In this document: piece after piece, positions 28,718 to 37,804 of the stretch | Numbering within the stretch: the first letter of the stretch is position 1 | How the letters are laid out: each line of letters begins with the position of its first letter | NCBI RefSeq assembly: GCF_947495315.1 | Contig: NZ_CANLYD010000003.1 | Coordinates: 186,001-250,000 of the forward strand | Length of the DNA stretch: 64,000 nucleotides | Direction of reading: 5' to 3' | Source: an uncultured Aquimarina sp. | GTDB lineage: Bacteria > Bacteroidota > Bacteroidia > Flavobacteriales > Flavobacteriaceae | Position numbers and translations under genes: made by a program | Notes under the pieces: model-generated | Told to the model about the DNA's origin: nothing | What the model saw: only the letters and a program-made list of their open reading frames with translations | The model's database searches: none

Positions 28718-30316
28718 ATGGTCGAAAAATCCTATAAAAAATTCACTTCAGATATTGTATTTACAGATGATACTTATGTGATCATCGGTTCAGGAGTTGG
28801 AGGCCTGTGTACTGCAGTTTTTTTAGCCAAAGCAGGAAAGAAAGTTGTAGTGTTAGAACAGCATTATACTCCTGGTGGGTTTACACATACCTTCAAAAGG
28901 CGTAAAGGTTTGGTTTGGGACGTTGGAGTGCATTATGTGGGAAATATGAAAGAGAGTTCGGGATTAAGAAGGATCTTTAATTATTTGTCAGACAACAAAC
29001 TAGAATGGGATCCAATGGGAGATCCTTATGATGTAGCGTATATCGAAGGTCGTAAATTTGAATTTGTTGGTGGTAAGGAAAATTTTAAGAAGAAGTTTTA
29101 CGAGTATTTTCCAAATGATAAAATAGCAATTGATAAATATCTGGAGTTGCTGCAAAAGTCAACTAAAAAAAACCTCCTGTATTTTATGCAAAAGGCTTTT
29201 CCGGGTTTATTAAGTATATTATTAGGACCATTATTCAGAAGGATACAAAAACCACTTGCTAGTAAAACAACGTATGAAGTTCTTAGTAGTATAACAGATA
29301 ACCAGGAGTTGATAGCAGTATTATGCGCTCAATGTGGGAACTATGGATTGTCTCCTAAAGAAAGTAGTTTTGCCTCACACTGTATTGTGATTAATCATTT
29401 TATGGAAGGAGGTTACTACCCAAGAGGAGGTGCTAGTCGTATCCATGAAACTATTGTTGATAATTTAGAATCACTAGGAGTTAAGGTGTTTATAAAGGCA
29501 AGAGTAGAAAAAATTATTACCAAAGGAAGATCTGTAAAAGGATTATTAATTAACGGTAATGAGTATGCTTGCAGAAGAATCATAAGTAATGCAGGAGCTC
29601 GTAATACGTTTCAAAAATTACTTGACCCATCTGTAAATAATAAAAAGCATTTAGATTTTAAGAAAATTAGCCCTTCTACCTGTCACCTTTGTCTATATAT
29701 AGGACTCAATAAAAGTGATTCAGCGTTAAAACTACCAAAATATAATATATGGTGGTATACGGATAAGGATACAGATAGTATTCTTAATGATAAAGAGAAT
29801 TTGTCAAATGATAAATTATCATTTGCTTACATATCATTTCCATCTGCTAAAGATAGTCTTTGGTCATCAGAACATCCAGATAGAGCAACTATACAATTAA
29901 TAGGTAGAGCATGGTATAAGGATTTTAGTGAATATGAAGATAAACCTTGGCTAAATAGAGGAGAAGAATATAATAAGATCAAAGAAAGGTTTAAAACTAA
30001 AGGATTGTCTTTGTTAAAAGAGTTATATCCACATTTAGATGAGCATATTATTCACGCTGAGGTCTCTACGCCGGTTTCCACTCGAAAATTTAGTAATTAT
30101 AGTCAAGGAGAAATTTATGGAGTTACTCATGCTCCAGAACGTTATGAAACCAGAGTCTTGCGCCCTAGAACTCATATCAAAGGATTATATCTCACGGGTC
30201 AGGATATTACGCTGGTTGGAGTAGGAGGTGCTATGGGAAGCGGTATATTAACAGCCACGACCATAATAAAGTGGAATATGAGTAAACAATTTAAGGAAAT
30301 AGCAGCAAAATATTAG
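28718..30316 (+). CDS. CrtI/carotene-isomerase/retinol-saturase-like FAD oxidoreductase
   Basis: Start set at ATG 28718. FAD-binding Rossmann motif GSGVGG at residues 24-29 with the distal acid in VVLEQ, then HYTPGG and a long substrate domain. The C-terminal FAD contact is GLYLTGQD plus VGVGGAMGSGI. The pattern and length (532 residues) fit the branch of phytoene desaturase-like enzymes that includes retinol saturase and plant carotene isomerase. Substrate unknown; carotenoid or other polyene is plausible since no other crt genes are adjacent. Could be membrane associated. Confidence 0.85.
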   Translation: MVEKSYKKFTSDIVFTDDTYVIIGSGVGGLCTAVFLAKAGKKVVVLEQHYTPGGFTHTFKRRKGLVWDVGVHYVGNMKESSGLRRIFNYLSDNKLEWDPMGDPYDVAYIEGRKFEFVGGKENFKKKFYEYFPNDKIAIDKYLELLQKSTKKNLLYFMQKAFPGLLSILLGPLFRRIQKPLASKTTYEVLSSITDNQELIAVLCAQCGNYGLSPKESSFASHCIVINHFMEGGYYPRGGASRIHETIVDNLESLGVKVFIKARVEKIITKGRSVKGLLINGNEYACRRIISNAGARNTFQKLLDPSVNNKKHLDFKKISPSTCHLCLYIGLNKSDSALKLPKYNIWWYTDKDTDSILNDKENLSNDKLSFAYISFPSAKDSLWSSEHPDRATIQLIGRAWYKDFSEYEDKPWLNRGEEYNKIKERFKTKGLSLLKELYPHLDEHIIHAEVSTPVSTRKFSNYSQGEIYGVTHAPERYETRVLRPRTHIKGLYLTGQDITLVGVGGAMGSGILTATTIIKWNMSKQFKEIAAKY

Positions 30317-30321
30317 CTTGG

Positions 30322-30546
30322 TTATATTCGATTAATTACTCTATTAAAATTCATTACGGTTACTGCACAGGCATTTCTTTGAGTTACTAGTGCATCGAGT
30401 ATGGATTTCGGTAATTGTTTTGTTTCCATAAAATTATCGATACGATTGATGATGTCTTTGGAGCAGTCTACATTGTTTTTTATAAGGTTAATCATCTTCT
30501 CTAACTCCTTTGGATTCTGATTGTCATTTTTATATGGTCTATACAT
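30322..30546 (-). CDS. Small protein, unknown function
   Basis: 74 residues, mostly predicted helical, basic, no signal peptide. It is convergent with the CrtI-like gene, only five bases separating the stops. Contains the segments KELEKMINLIKNN and ILDALVTQRNA. No family recognised; the composition looks like a real gene but the call is moderate. Confidence 0.5.
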   Translation of the reverse strand: MYRPYKNDNQNPKELEKMINLIKNNVDCSKDIINRIDNFMETKQLPKSILDALVTQRNACAVTVMNFNRVINRI

Positions 30547-30673
30547 TTTATAAAGGTGTTGATTAATTGATTATTAGTACCTATTAACAAAAATTACTTA
30601 CTTGATAGGGCGTTAATTTTTTATTAATATTTTGATATTCAATGGTTTCAGTTATTTTGAATATTTTTATCTT

Positions 30674-30681
30674 TAATTTTG
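30674..30681 (+). promoter_or_regulatory. Putative -7 box of the sigma-factor operon
   Basis: TAATTTTG fits TAnnTTTG, about 90 bases before the proposed start of the sigma-factor gene. The TTTG upstream is only 14 bases away, so the -33 element is uncertain. Confidence 0.3.
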
Positions 30682-30771
30682 CAACAAGTAAGTATTGAAA
30701 GTCGTCTTTAGAAGAGAATAGTAATTAGAGCAGTTTTAAAGAAGTAATCACTAACCAAAATTCGGATAAGT

Positions 30772-31317
30772 TTGTTACAGAGCGAGCTAATAGAACAATG
30801 TAGGACTAATGATCGTAAAGCACAGATGAAGCTTTATAATAAATACTGTGATGGTATGTATTATGTTGCATTACGATTTCTTAAGGACCCTTTTGAGGCA
30901 GAAGAGGCTATGCAAGAGTCTTTTATAAAAGCCTTTATGAAACTCCATCAATTTACCGGCGATGTTACTTTTGGTGCATGGCTTAAACGTATAGTGATTA
31001 ATAAGAGTATTGATATGCTCAAAGCAAAAAAAATGAATATGGTTGCTATTAATGAACAAGTAATGGGTACAGTAGAGGAAATGGATGATTGGTCCGTGTC
31101 TGACTCAACTACTGTGGATGAGGTGAAAAGTGCTATAGAAAGATTACCAGAAAAATATAAATATGCTGTAATGCTATTTTTAATAGAAGGATACGATCAT
31201 AAAGAGATTAGTGAGATATTAGATATTACACCGGTTGCTTCGAGAACTTTAGTGCATAGAGGAAAGAAACAGCTTCAGGATCAACTAAAACATTTGAGAG
31301 ATGGGACAGGATATTAG
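30772..31317 (+). CDS. ECF RNA polymerase sigma factor
   Basis: 181 residues with sigma region 2 (about 18-90; FLKDPFEAEEAMQESFIKAF and GDVTFGAWLKRIVIN) and region 4 (about 122-175; YAVMLFLIEGYDHKEISEI). The start is TTG: no ATG or GTG lies upstream in frame before a stop at 30745, and the first ATG would cut into region 2. The stop overlaps the next gene by 17 bases, so sigma factor and putative anti-sigma are translationally coupled. Target promoters are unknown. Confidence 0.88.
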   Translation: MLQSELIEQCRTNDRKAQMKLYNKYCDGMYYVALRFLKDPFEAEEAMQESFIKAFMKLHQFTGDVTFGAWLKRIVINKSIDMLKAKKMNMVAINEQVMGTVEEMDDWSVSDSTTVDEVKSAIERLPEKYKYAVMLFLIEGYDHKEISEILDITPVASRTLVHRGKKQLQDQLKHLRDGTGY

Positions 31318-31912
31318 AGAGTTACTGAAACAGGATAACAAGATTCCTACAGAGCGATTAACAGAAGGTCACCAAAACCGTTTTATGGCTAGGTTGGAAG
31401 AAGAGCTTCCTAAAAAAGCGAGAAAATTTAACTACGGTTGGTTAAGAATAGCTGCGAGTGTAGTTATAATACTGTCTGTTTCCATGTTAGCTTTTAATGA
31501 GTTTGGAAATAATGGTATAGACGGAACAGAAGTTGTTGATGTGGATACGCAAGATGCAAAGAATGCTACTGTTGTACTAACTAAGCAGACTTCATCATTG
31601 GCTGAGATGTTTCCGGAGTACGAAGAAGCAGAGAACTATTTATTAACGGGTATAAAATTTCAATTATCTCAGATTAATGTAGATGACTCTAATAGAGATT
31701 TGGTAGAAAGCTTTATGAAACGATTAGAGAATCTAAATAAAGAATATCTAGATCTTAATAAAGAATTGATAGAAGTGGGGCCTAATGTGCAAAGTGCTGA
31801 AGCTATGATAGAAAATTTGACGCTTAGACTCTCTCTTTTAAAAAGACTAAAAGACAAACTAAAAGAATTAGAAAAAATTGAAAATGAAAATTACATTGAT
31901 ATACAAGCTTAA
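31301..31912 (+). CDS. Putative membrane anti-sigma factor
   Basis: 203 residues with a cytoplasmic N-terminus (1-48; includes ELLKQDNKIP), a single membrane helix (about 49-66; AASVVIILSVSMLAF), and a long periplasmic part rich in Leu, Glu and Lys with heptad character (about 100-200), likely coiled coil. Overlap with the sigma gene by 17 bases and with the next gene by up to 35 bases supports a regulatory operon. The role is inferred from position and topology; no standard zinc anti-sigma motif is seen. Confidence 0.7.
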   Translation: MGQDIRELLKQDNKIPTERLTEGHQNRFMARLEEELPKKARKFNYGWLRIAASVVIILSVSMLAFNEFGNNGIDGTEVVDVDTQDAKNATVVLTKQTSSLAEMFPEYEEAENYLLTGIKFQLSQINVDDSNRDLVESFMKRLENLNKEYLDLNKELIEVGPNVQSAEAMIENLTLRLSLLKRLKDKLKELEKIENENYIDIQA

Positions 31913-33263
31913 TATTATTACACTTAGTTTAGTATGTTTTTCTGGGGTATTTGCGCAGAATAGACAAGATAAATTAAGTGAGAAGTTTGTAGTAAATAAG
32001 GATGTTACAGTTCATCTAAATACCAGTCATACAGAAGTTGTATTCGAAACTTGGAATAAAAATTCCGTAGCGATAGAAGCATATATTGAAGGTGATGATA
32101 TTACAGAAGACAACAAAGAACGTTTCTTGCAAAACTGGCGAATAGAAGCATTGGGTAATAGTCGCGAAATTACCATAAATTCTATTACTGGTAATTTTTG
32201 GTCGGGAAATGTATCCGCCGCTAATACAAAGAACGCTGATTTACCAGAATTCAGAAGGTTAGAGCCTGTTATTTCGGATATGTTAAGGCCTATTCTAAAG
32301 AATATGAAAAACAACCCAATGCCAAGTGCATTGTCTGAAAACTTGGCAAGTATGAATTTTGATACGAATAAGTTTAAGGAAAATGAGGAAAAATATATCC
32401 AGCAGTGGGGGGATCAGATTAAGGAAAAATTTGGTGATAATTACGAAAGTGTTGTAAAAAATTGGACAAAAGAATTAAATAAGAATACTTCGCAAATCCA
32501 ATCAAATGGATCGATTACTTCTCAGGATTGGGCAGGAGAAGAATTTGCTCGAAGAATGCAAGCCTGGGCTTCTCAATTTTCTGGAGATTTAGAAATAACC
32601 CAAACAAATGGATCTAATGTTACGGTATATAGATACAGTTCTAGAATGAATAATTCAGGTGCCATAAATAGAATCGTAAAGGTTAGATTACCAAAAGAGG
32701 CGTTGCTTAAACTGAATATTAGACATGGTAATGTCAAGTTAGCAGAAAAAACAACGAATATGATAGCCTCTTTATCTCACACCAGTTTAGAAGCTAATGT
32801 CATTGATGGGGATCGTACATTTATCAGAACTTCTTATTCTCCAGTACTTATCAAACAATGGAATAATGGTAGATTGGCTGTTAATTATGTGAAAAATTGC
32901 AGAATTCAGAATGCTAAGAATCTTAGAATAAATGCAGACTCTAGTAATATTTTTATTCAGGAATTAGAAGAGAATGCAGCTATCTCCGGAAGTTTTGGAG
33001 CAATTACAGTTGCAAATCTTTCAGAATCATTTTCTACCCTGGATTTGGCGATAGAGAATAGTGATTTCAAGTTAAACCTTCCTGAGGCTGCTTTTAACAT
33101 TGCCTTCAGTGGAGTACAAAGTAGGATCTCTATACCTAAGACCATAGAAGCAAATGCAAGAAGAAATTTTGGCAATGTATTTGTAAATGGATTTAACAAA
33201 ACCAGAGATACAGATAAGGTAATTACAATAAACGCTAAGTATAGCGATATCATACTACAATAA
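31878..33263 (+). CDS. Exported adhesin-like (DUF4097/beta-helix-like) protein
   Basis: 461 residues. Met3 at 31884 is an alternative start. Signal peptide to about residue 26 (GVFAQ). The N-terminal part (KDVTVHLNTSHTEVVFETW) and the C-terminal repeating short beta-strands (LNIRHGNVKLAEK, LRINADSSNIFI, SRISIPKTIEANARR) look like a DUF4097/GIN-type single-stranded beta helix, with a charged insert (about 125-235). It is the third gene of the sigma/anti-sigma operon, so it probably belongs to the envelope signal that the sigma factor answers. Function unknown. Confidence 0.65.
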   Translation: MKMKITLIYKLNIITLSLVCFSGVFAQNRQDKLSEKFVVNKDVTVHLNTSHTEVVFETWNKNSVAIEAYIEGDDITEDNKERFLQNWRIEALGNSREITINSITGNFWSGNVSAANTKNADLPEFRRLEPVISDMLRPILKNMKNNPMPSALSENLASMNFDTNKFKENEEKYIQQWGDQIKEKFGDNYESVVKNWTKELNKNTSQIQSNGSITSQDWAGEEFARRMQAWASQFSGDLEITQTNGSNVTVYRYSSRMNNSGAINRIVKVRLPKEALLKLNIRHGNVKLAEKTTNMIASLSHTSLEANVIDGDRTFIRTSYSPVLIKQWNNGRLAVNYVKNCRIQNAKNLRINADSSNIFIQELEENAAISGSFGAITVANLSESFSTLDLAIENSDFKLNLPEAAFNIAFSGVQSRISIPKTIEANARRNFGNVFVNGFNKTRDTDKVITINAKYSDIILQ

Positions 33264-33290
33264 TTTTTATAATAATGTGTTAATTGTTGA

Positions 33291-33327
33291 AAAGCTCTAC
33301 TAATCAGTTTAGTAGAGCTTTTTTTAT
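33291..33327 (+). terminator. Terminator of the first ECF operon
   Basis: AAAGCTCTACTA pairs with TAGTAGAGCTTT around a 7-base loop, followed by TTTTATT. Confidence 0.85.
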
Positions 33328-33527
33328 TGGTTGATTTTACCTGTATAAACGTTTTTTCTTGTAAATATAAGATTACATTTTTAATTTTCACAGTGTCTAT
33401 TTGTGCATTTCATCGGGTATAGAAAAACTTAAGCTAAAAATCTTCAAGACTCTTTTTGTGATTCTCTTTTTGTAGTAAATTTAAAGTGGGAAAATACAAA
33501 TCATATCAATCTAATTTTAAGTAGCTT

Positions 33528-33827
33528 ATGAAAAAATTATTACTAATTTTTTCTTTAATATGTGCTACAGTTTTGTTTGGAAATAATGGGAATGACGAAA
33601 GCCTCATCGTCAGCCGTAATGGAAACATTATTACTGTAGTGGATTTTAAAGATGGGGACAAAGTCAAATTATTCGAGTTAAGAACAGGTAAGATTATTAC
33701 CTACAAAACCAAGAGGGGAATCTTCGATCTAAGCCAACTTCCGGCTGGAAAATACCTTTTAATTGATAAAAATGGACGAAAAGTAGTTGTCGAGAAACGA
33801 ATCGATTCAGAGTTCTTTGTTAAATGA
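33528..33827 (+). CDS. Small exported protein with one sorting-domain-like module
   Basis: 99 residues: signal peptide (1-19) and then one copy of a beta-rich module (about 25-90; ITVVDFKDGDKVKLFEL, then FDLSQLPAGKYLLIDKNG). The second half of the module follows the pattern of a T9SS sorting domain (LFxxxTGxxxxxxxxxxxIDLSxLPxGxYxL) but nothing precedes it as cargo. It is a paralogue of the two-module proteins at 34191 and 38850. No cysteines. Function unknown. Confidence 0.7.
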   Translation: MKKLLLIFSLICATVLFGNNGNDESLIVSRNGNIITVVDFKDGDKVKLFELRTGKIITYKTKRGIFDLSQLPAGKYLLIDKNGRKVVVEKRIDSEFFVK

Positions 33828-34190
33828 TTAGAAACCAAAGAATACATACTTCTGTAAGTAAATTACCACTACAATTGTTAAATTTCTTTACATATAATGC
33901 TGGTTATTAATGTTTTTTTAAGAAAATTATAATTGTAAGAACAGCGCTTTTTGGTTTGTTCACCTAAATATTGTGCGTTTAATCTATGTTTTAACAATTT
34001 TATAAAAAATAAAATATTGATAACCAGTGTTTTAGCAATTTAAAACTGCAGAAATTAACTTTTTTGTGTCATTGGTCGAAAATCAAAAACGTTTGATCTA
34101 AAAGTTAGCTATTTTTTTCGGGAAACGATTATTTAGCAATATTATTGTATGGTAATCACGTAATAATATTACAACTAAAAATTACAGACA
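33828..34190 (+). promoter_or_regulatory. Leader region shared with the paralogue at 38850
   Basis: 363 bp without an ORF. ATCTAAAAG (34096-34104) ends 86 bases before the ATG, and the block from TTGTA (34145) through GTAATA (to 34165) begins 46 bases before it. Both blocks recur at the same distances before 38850, so the regulatory region was duplicated with the gene or is under shared control. Confidence 0.5.
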
Positions 34191-34829
34191 ATGAGAACTT
34201 TAGCATTTATTTTCAGCTTACTTTTCTTCACAAACCTTAATGCAAGGATTGAAGATAATAATTTGGAAATTGCTAGAGAAGGATTGGTTGTGGTTGTAGT
34301 TGATTTTAAAGAAGGTGATAAGATCAAATTGTTTGAAGTAGAAACGGGTGATCATATTCTATCTAAAACAAGAGGTCAAATTGACCTTAGTCAATTGCCA
34401 TCAGGAAAATACTTATTAGAAAATAATGAAGGTAAGTCTGTAGTAATAGAGAAAACAGATTTTGATATTGTTATCGAAGAAGAATTAGGAACAGAGTATA
34501 TAGTTGAAGTTGACAGTGATTCAATGCCTGTTAATGATATGAGTGTAGAAGAAGAGTTAGAAGAGTACTATTTAACTTCAGAAGTAAATCCTTTGGCAAT
34601 AACGAGAGATGGAGATCTTATTACTGTTGTTGATTTTGAAGAAGGAGATAAAATTAAATTATTTGAAGTTGTAGATAAGGTTCACATTTTATCCAAAACA
34701 ACAAAATTAGTTGATCTTACGCAGTTGCCTACTGGAAAATATATATTAGAAAATGATAGAGGACAAGCTGTAATGATAGAGAAATTTGATGTAGAACTTC
34801 AATATGAAGATACAGTAGCATATAACTAG
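34191..34829 (+). CDS. Exported protein with two sorting-domain-like modules
   Basis: 212 residues: signal peptide (1-19), module 1 (about 24-85; KEGDKIKLFEVETGDHILSK then IDLSQLPSGKYLLENNEG), an acidic linker (about 90-130), module 2 (about 134-200; VDFEEGDKIKLFEV then DLTQLPTGKYILENDRG). The modules are about 60 residues each and closely alike. Their second halves match the fold pattern of type A T9SS sorting domains. Its paralogue is at 38850. A GAAA-loop terminator follows. Function unknown; envelope location is expected. Confidence 0.72.
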   Translation: MRTLAFIFSLLFFTNLNARIEDNNLEIAREGLVVVVVDFKEGDKIKLFEVETGDHILSKTRGQIDLSQLPSGKYLLENNEGKSVVIEKTDFDIVIEEELGTEYIVEVDSDSMPVNDMSVEEELEEYYLTSEVNPLAITRDGDLITVVDFEEGDKIKLFEVVDKVHILSKTTKLVDLTQLPTGKYILENDRGQAVMIEKFDVELQYEDTVAYN

Positions 34830-34876
34830 AAGATTAAATTTATTTTATTAATCATAGAATAAGTGGAATTTGGGGA

Positions 34877-34904
34877 AAAGACCTATCAGAAATGATAGGT
34901 CTTT
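34877..34904. terminator. Terminator with GAAA tetraloop
   Basis: Perfect 12-bp stem AAAGACCTATCA / TGATAGGTCTTT closed by a GAAA loop, between convergent genes; the A and T runs on the flanks make it usable in both directions. Confidence 0.85.
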
Positions 34905-34929
34905 ATAATTTTATAAACTATTAGATAGC

Positions 34930-35280
34930 TTATTTGTCCAAATTACTAGTCATTTTAAAACCAGTAAATAATCCTGCGCCAGCCATTAAAAAGATGGTTC
35001 CTGGATATGCTACTTCTCCATCTACTCCTAGTGTGTAGTGGAGTATTCCAGCTATAAAAATACCTAAACCAATACCCATTAATAGTAATGAAAAGTTAAG
35101 AATAAAAACTTTCCAAATGGGAGTTACTCTTTTCTCCTTACTGCTATAAAAGATAGAGGCATCGGCTCCCTTATCAATAAGAGCCATACGTTCCTTGTTT
35201 CTGGCAGTAAAAAATAAATAAAAAATACCAAAAATGCATCCGAATATTGATAATGGTATTAGTGCTTCGATAAAACTCAT
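34930..35280 (-). CDS. DUF6249-type membrane protein
   Basis: 116 residues: an N-terminal membrane helix (about 5-25), a cytoplasmic loop with KERMALIDKGADASIF, and two further helices (about 58-82 and 90-108). The loop motif and topology match DUF6249 proteins, which commonly sit beside ECF sigma-factor genes in Bacteroidetes. It is divergent from the sigma gene at 35429. Its 5' leader carries the same hairpin plus ACGAACAGTT element found before three other membrane protein genes in the window. Confidence 0.75.
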   Translation of the reverse strand: MSFIEALIPLSIFGCIFGIFYLFFTARNKERMALIDKGADASIFYSSKEKRVTPIWKVFILNFSLLLMGIGLGIFIAGILHYTLGVDGEVAYPGTIFLMAGAGLFTGFKMTSNLDK

Positions 35281-35302
35281 AATTTTTAGATTTAAAAAAT
35301 TT

Positions 35303-35332
35303 AACTGTTCGTTTTTAACTATGACGTCATAG
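35303..35332 (-). promoter_or_regulatory. Hairpin leader element, minus-strand copy
   Basis: Read on the minus strand: the 14-bp perfect palindrome CTATGACGTCATAG (35319-35332), then TTAAAAACGAACAGTT. The same order (hairpin, A run, CGAACAGTT) precedes the genes at 59283, 60017 and 60604. Here 22 further bases separate it from the ATG. Confidence 0.6.
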
Positions 35333-35428
35333 ATCAGAACTTGGTTACAAAAATCTTAAAAAAATTATTTTGTATCTTTTTCGTAGTAGGATGTAACCAT
35401 AAACAAAATTGTGTCGTCTAATGTGTAA

Positions 35429-36016
35429 ATGAACCATCAAACAGATCAATATTATATCAAGCAGGTACTAAAAGGAGAGGTAAATGCTTTTTCTAGCTTG
35501 GTAGAACGCTATCAAAGCTTGGTGTATACGATAGTGTTCAGAATGATTAGAAATAAAGAAGAAGCCGAAGAAATAGCTCAAGATACTTTTATTAAGGCGT
35601 ATAAGTCTTTGTCTAAGTATAGGGGAGAAGCTAAATTTTCGACTTGGTTATACACCATTGCATATCGTAAAAGCTTGGATGCAATAAAGAAAAATAAGCG
35701 TTTTGTAGCTACGGAGCTTATAGAAGAAATAAGTGAGGGAGAAGTAGGTGTAGTTAATGACGCATTAAGTTATTTGCAAGATGTAGAAAGAAAACGGGTT
35801 ATATCAGATAGTATACTTAAGCTCCCAGAGGAAGAGTCGGCGATTATAACCTTATATTATTTTGAAGAGAAAAGCGTAAAAGAGATCAAAGAAATTGTCG
35901 GTTTGACAGAAGATAATATAAAAATAAAGTTATATCGCAGTAGAAAAAAACTATATTCGATACTTAAGTATCATATTTCACCAGAAATTAATGCTAATAA
36001 TGGAAGAGCAATATAA
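35429..36016 (+). CDS. ECF RNA polymerase sigma factor, RpoE type
   Basis: 195 residues. Region 2 (about 15-85; NAFSSLVERYQSLVYTIVFR, EEAEEIAQDTFIKAYKSL, FSTWLYTIAYRKSLDAIKK) and region 4 (about 125-180; EESAIITLYYFEEKSVKEI) are complete. The stop overlaps the start of the next gene, so expression of the two is coupled. Divergent from the DUF6249 gene; the pair is a common Bacteroidetes arrangement. Regulon unknown. Confidence 0.92.
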   Translation: MNHQTDQYYIKQVLKGEVNAFSSLVERYQSLVYTIVFRMIRNKEEAEEIAQDTFIKAYKSLSKYRGEAKFSTWLYTIAYRKSLDAIKKNKRFVATELIEEISEGEVGVVNDALSYLQDVERKRVISDSILKLPEEESAIITLYYFEEKSVKEIKEIVGLTEDNIKIKLYRSRKKLYSILKYHISPEINANNGRAI

Positions 36017-36386
36017 AGACATTAAGAGATTAGTAAAAGAAGCAGGTGCAGAACATCCATCTGTGGATTTTTTGCAAAATGTAATGAGTGAGATAAAGAT
36101 CACTTCAGTGGATAGATCTATCACCTATCAACCATTAATCTCTAAAAAAGCTTGGTTGGTGATGGGTGTATTAATTATTGGGATACTAATTTCTTTGCCA
36201 TTCTTATCAGAAGGAACATCGATCTTAGATAAAATGGATTTTTCATTTTTAAATGGTGTTAAGAATCCATTTGCTGGTTTTAAGCTTCATAGTGCCACAA
36301 TGTACGGAATCATATTCCTTGCAATTTTATTTATGGTACAAATTACAGTAATTAAAAGGAGGATCGATAAGATATACTCCGTCTAA
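36000..36386 (+). CDS. Small membrane protein, putative anti-sigma partner
   Basis: Start set at the ATG at 36000 (MEEQYKDIKR); an ATG at 35991 would add three residues. About 128 residues: cytoplasmic N-terminal part with KRLVKEAGAEHPSVDF, then two membrane helices (about 50-70 and 98-116). It overlaps the sigma gene by 17 bases. The role as regulator of the sigma factor is inferred from position only. Confidence 0.7.
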   Translation: MEEQYKDIKRLVKEAGAEHPSVDFLQNVMSEIKITSVDRSITYQPLISKKAWLVMGVLIIGILISLPFLSEGTSILDKMDFSFLNGVKNPFAGFKLHSATMYGIIFLAILFMVQITVIKRRIDKIYSV

Positions 36387-36475
36387 ATTGATTTGTTTTT
36401 CAATCGAAATCATAAAACATTTTTTAAACTTCAATACATTCTTTATTTTACATACTTCATTTGGTTGTATACGGT

Positions 36476-37804
36476 ATGAAAAAAAGAATATGTATTATTG
36501 GAGCAGGACCTAGTGGTATTACCGCACTTAAAAATCTAAAAGATAAAAACTTAGAGGTTGTTGTGTATGACCGTAATCAGGAAGTTGGTGGTAACTGGAT
36601 TTTTTCTGAAGATATCAGCCATTCCAGTGTATTCGAAACCACTCATATCATTAGTTCCAAAACCTTGTCTCAGTATGAGGATTTTACCTTTGATGATTTT
36701 GATACTACAGTAGCAGATTATCCATCTCACGATGAGCTAAGAAGATATTTTCAGGCGTATGCCAGGCACTTTGGACTCTATCCGCATATAGAATTTGAAA
36801 CTACAGTAAAGCATTGTGAACGAATTAGTAGTGAAGAATGGTGTATTACAATTTTACAAAATGGAAAAGAAAGAACAGAATCATTTACAGATTTAGTAGT
36901 TTGTAATGGTCATCATTCTGTTCCTAGAATACCTCAATATCCAGGTCGGTTTTCTGGAGAATTTATGCATTCTCATACCTATAAAAAAGCAGCACCGTTT
37001 GCAGATAAAAGAGTATTGGTAATTGGTGGAGGTAATTCCGCCTGTGACGTTGCTGTAGAAACCAGTAGGGTAAGTAAGAAAACTGCAATCAGTTGGAGAA
37101 GAGGATATAGAATTATTCCTAAATTCTTTTTTGGGTTGCCTTCAGATGTTGTTGGAGCTCGATCTTCCTGGCTTCCCGTGAGAATCCGAAGCTGGTTTAA
37201 TGATAGGTTGCTAAATATTATGTTAGGCAAGAACAGGTTATATGGTCTACAGGAAGTAAAAACAAAGTTTGGAGAAACGCATCCAACTATAAATGATGAG
37301 CTTTTATATAAAGTCCGACACGGAAAAGCACATCCAAAAGTTGATATTGAAAAACTGGATGATACAACAGTATATTTTAAGGATGGAACAAAAGATGATT
37401 TTGATGTAATTATTGCGTGTACGGGTTATGTGCTGAAGCATTCATTCTTTGATACATCTTTAATTGATTATAGTAAAGGCCCGGTTCCGTTATATCTTAA
37501 AATGTTTCACAAAGAATATCATAATTTGTTTTTTGTTGGAATGTTTCAGCCTTTGGGATGCATTTGGCCTGGATCAGAACTGCAAAGTAAAGTATTGGCA
37601 AATTACTTAACTAACGAATGGAAAATGCCAACAAATATTAAGAAACTATGTGAACGAGAAGTAACACATCCTCATTATAAACAAATCGATACTCCCAGAC
37701 ATACGATAACAGTGGATTATCATAAGTTTAGAAAAGCATTATTAAAACAATTACCTAAAAATTGGGTTTCTAAAGAACCTAAAAAGATTTCAAAAAGCGC
37801 CTAA
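36476..37804 (+). CDS. Flavin-containing monooxygenase-type NAD(P)/FAD protein
   Basis: Start set at ATG 36476 rather than the in-frame TTG at 36461. FAD Rossmann motif GAGPSG (residues 9-14), the FMO fingerprint FSGEFMHSHTYKK, and the NADPH motif GGGNSA (184-189), ending with an ACTGY-like segment. 442 residues, typical of N-hydroxylating and S-oxygenating FMOs. The last base of its stop codon is the first base of the M23 gene, so the pair is one operon. Substrate unknown. Confidence 0.9.
   Translation: MKKRICIIGAGPSGITALKNLKDKNLEVVVYDRNQEVGGNWIFSEDISHSSVFETTHIISSKTLSQYEDFTFDDFDTTVADYPSHDELRRYFQAYARHFGLYPHIEFETTVKHCERISSEEWCITILQNGKERTESFTDLVVCNGHHSVPRIPQYPGRFSGEFMHSHTYKKAAPFADKRVLVIGGGNSACDVAVETSRVSKKTAISWRRGYRIIPKFFFGLPSDVVGARSSWLPVRIRSWFNDRLLNIMLGKNRLYGLQEVKTKFGETHPTINDELLYKVRHGKAHPKVDIEKLDDTTVYFKDGTKDDFDVIIACTGYVLKHSFFDTSLIDYSKGPVPLYLKMFHKEYHNLFFVGMFQPLGCIWPGSELQSKVLANYLTNEWKMPTNIKKLCEREVTHPHYKQIDTPRHTITVDYHKFRKALLKQLPKNWVSKEPKKISKSA

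Noticed and set aside
36461..36475. TTG start for the flavin monooxygenase
   Set aside because: The ATG at 36476 places the GxGxxG motif at the usual distance from the N-terminus.
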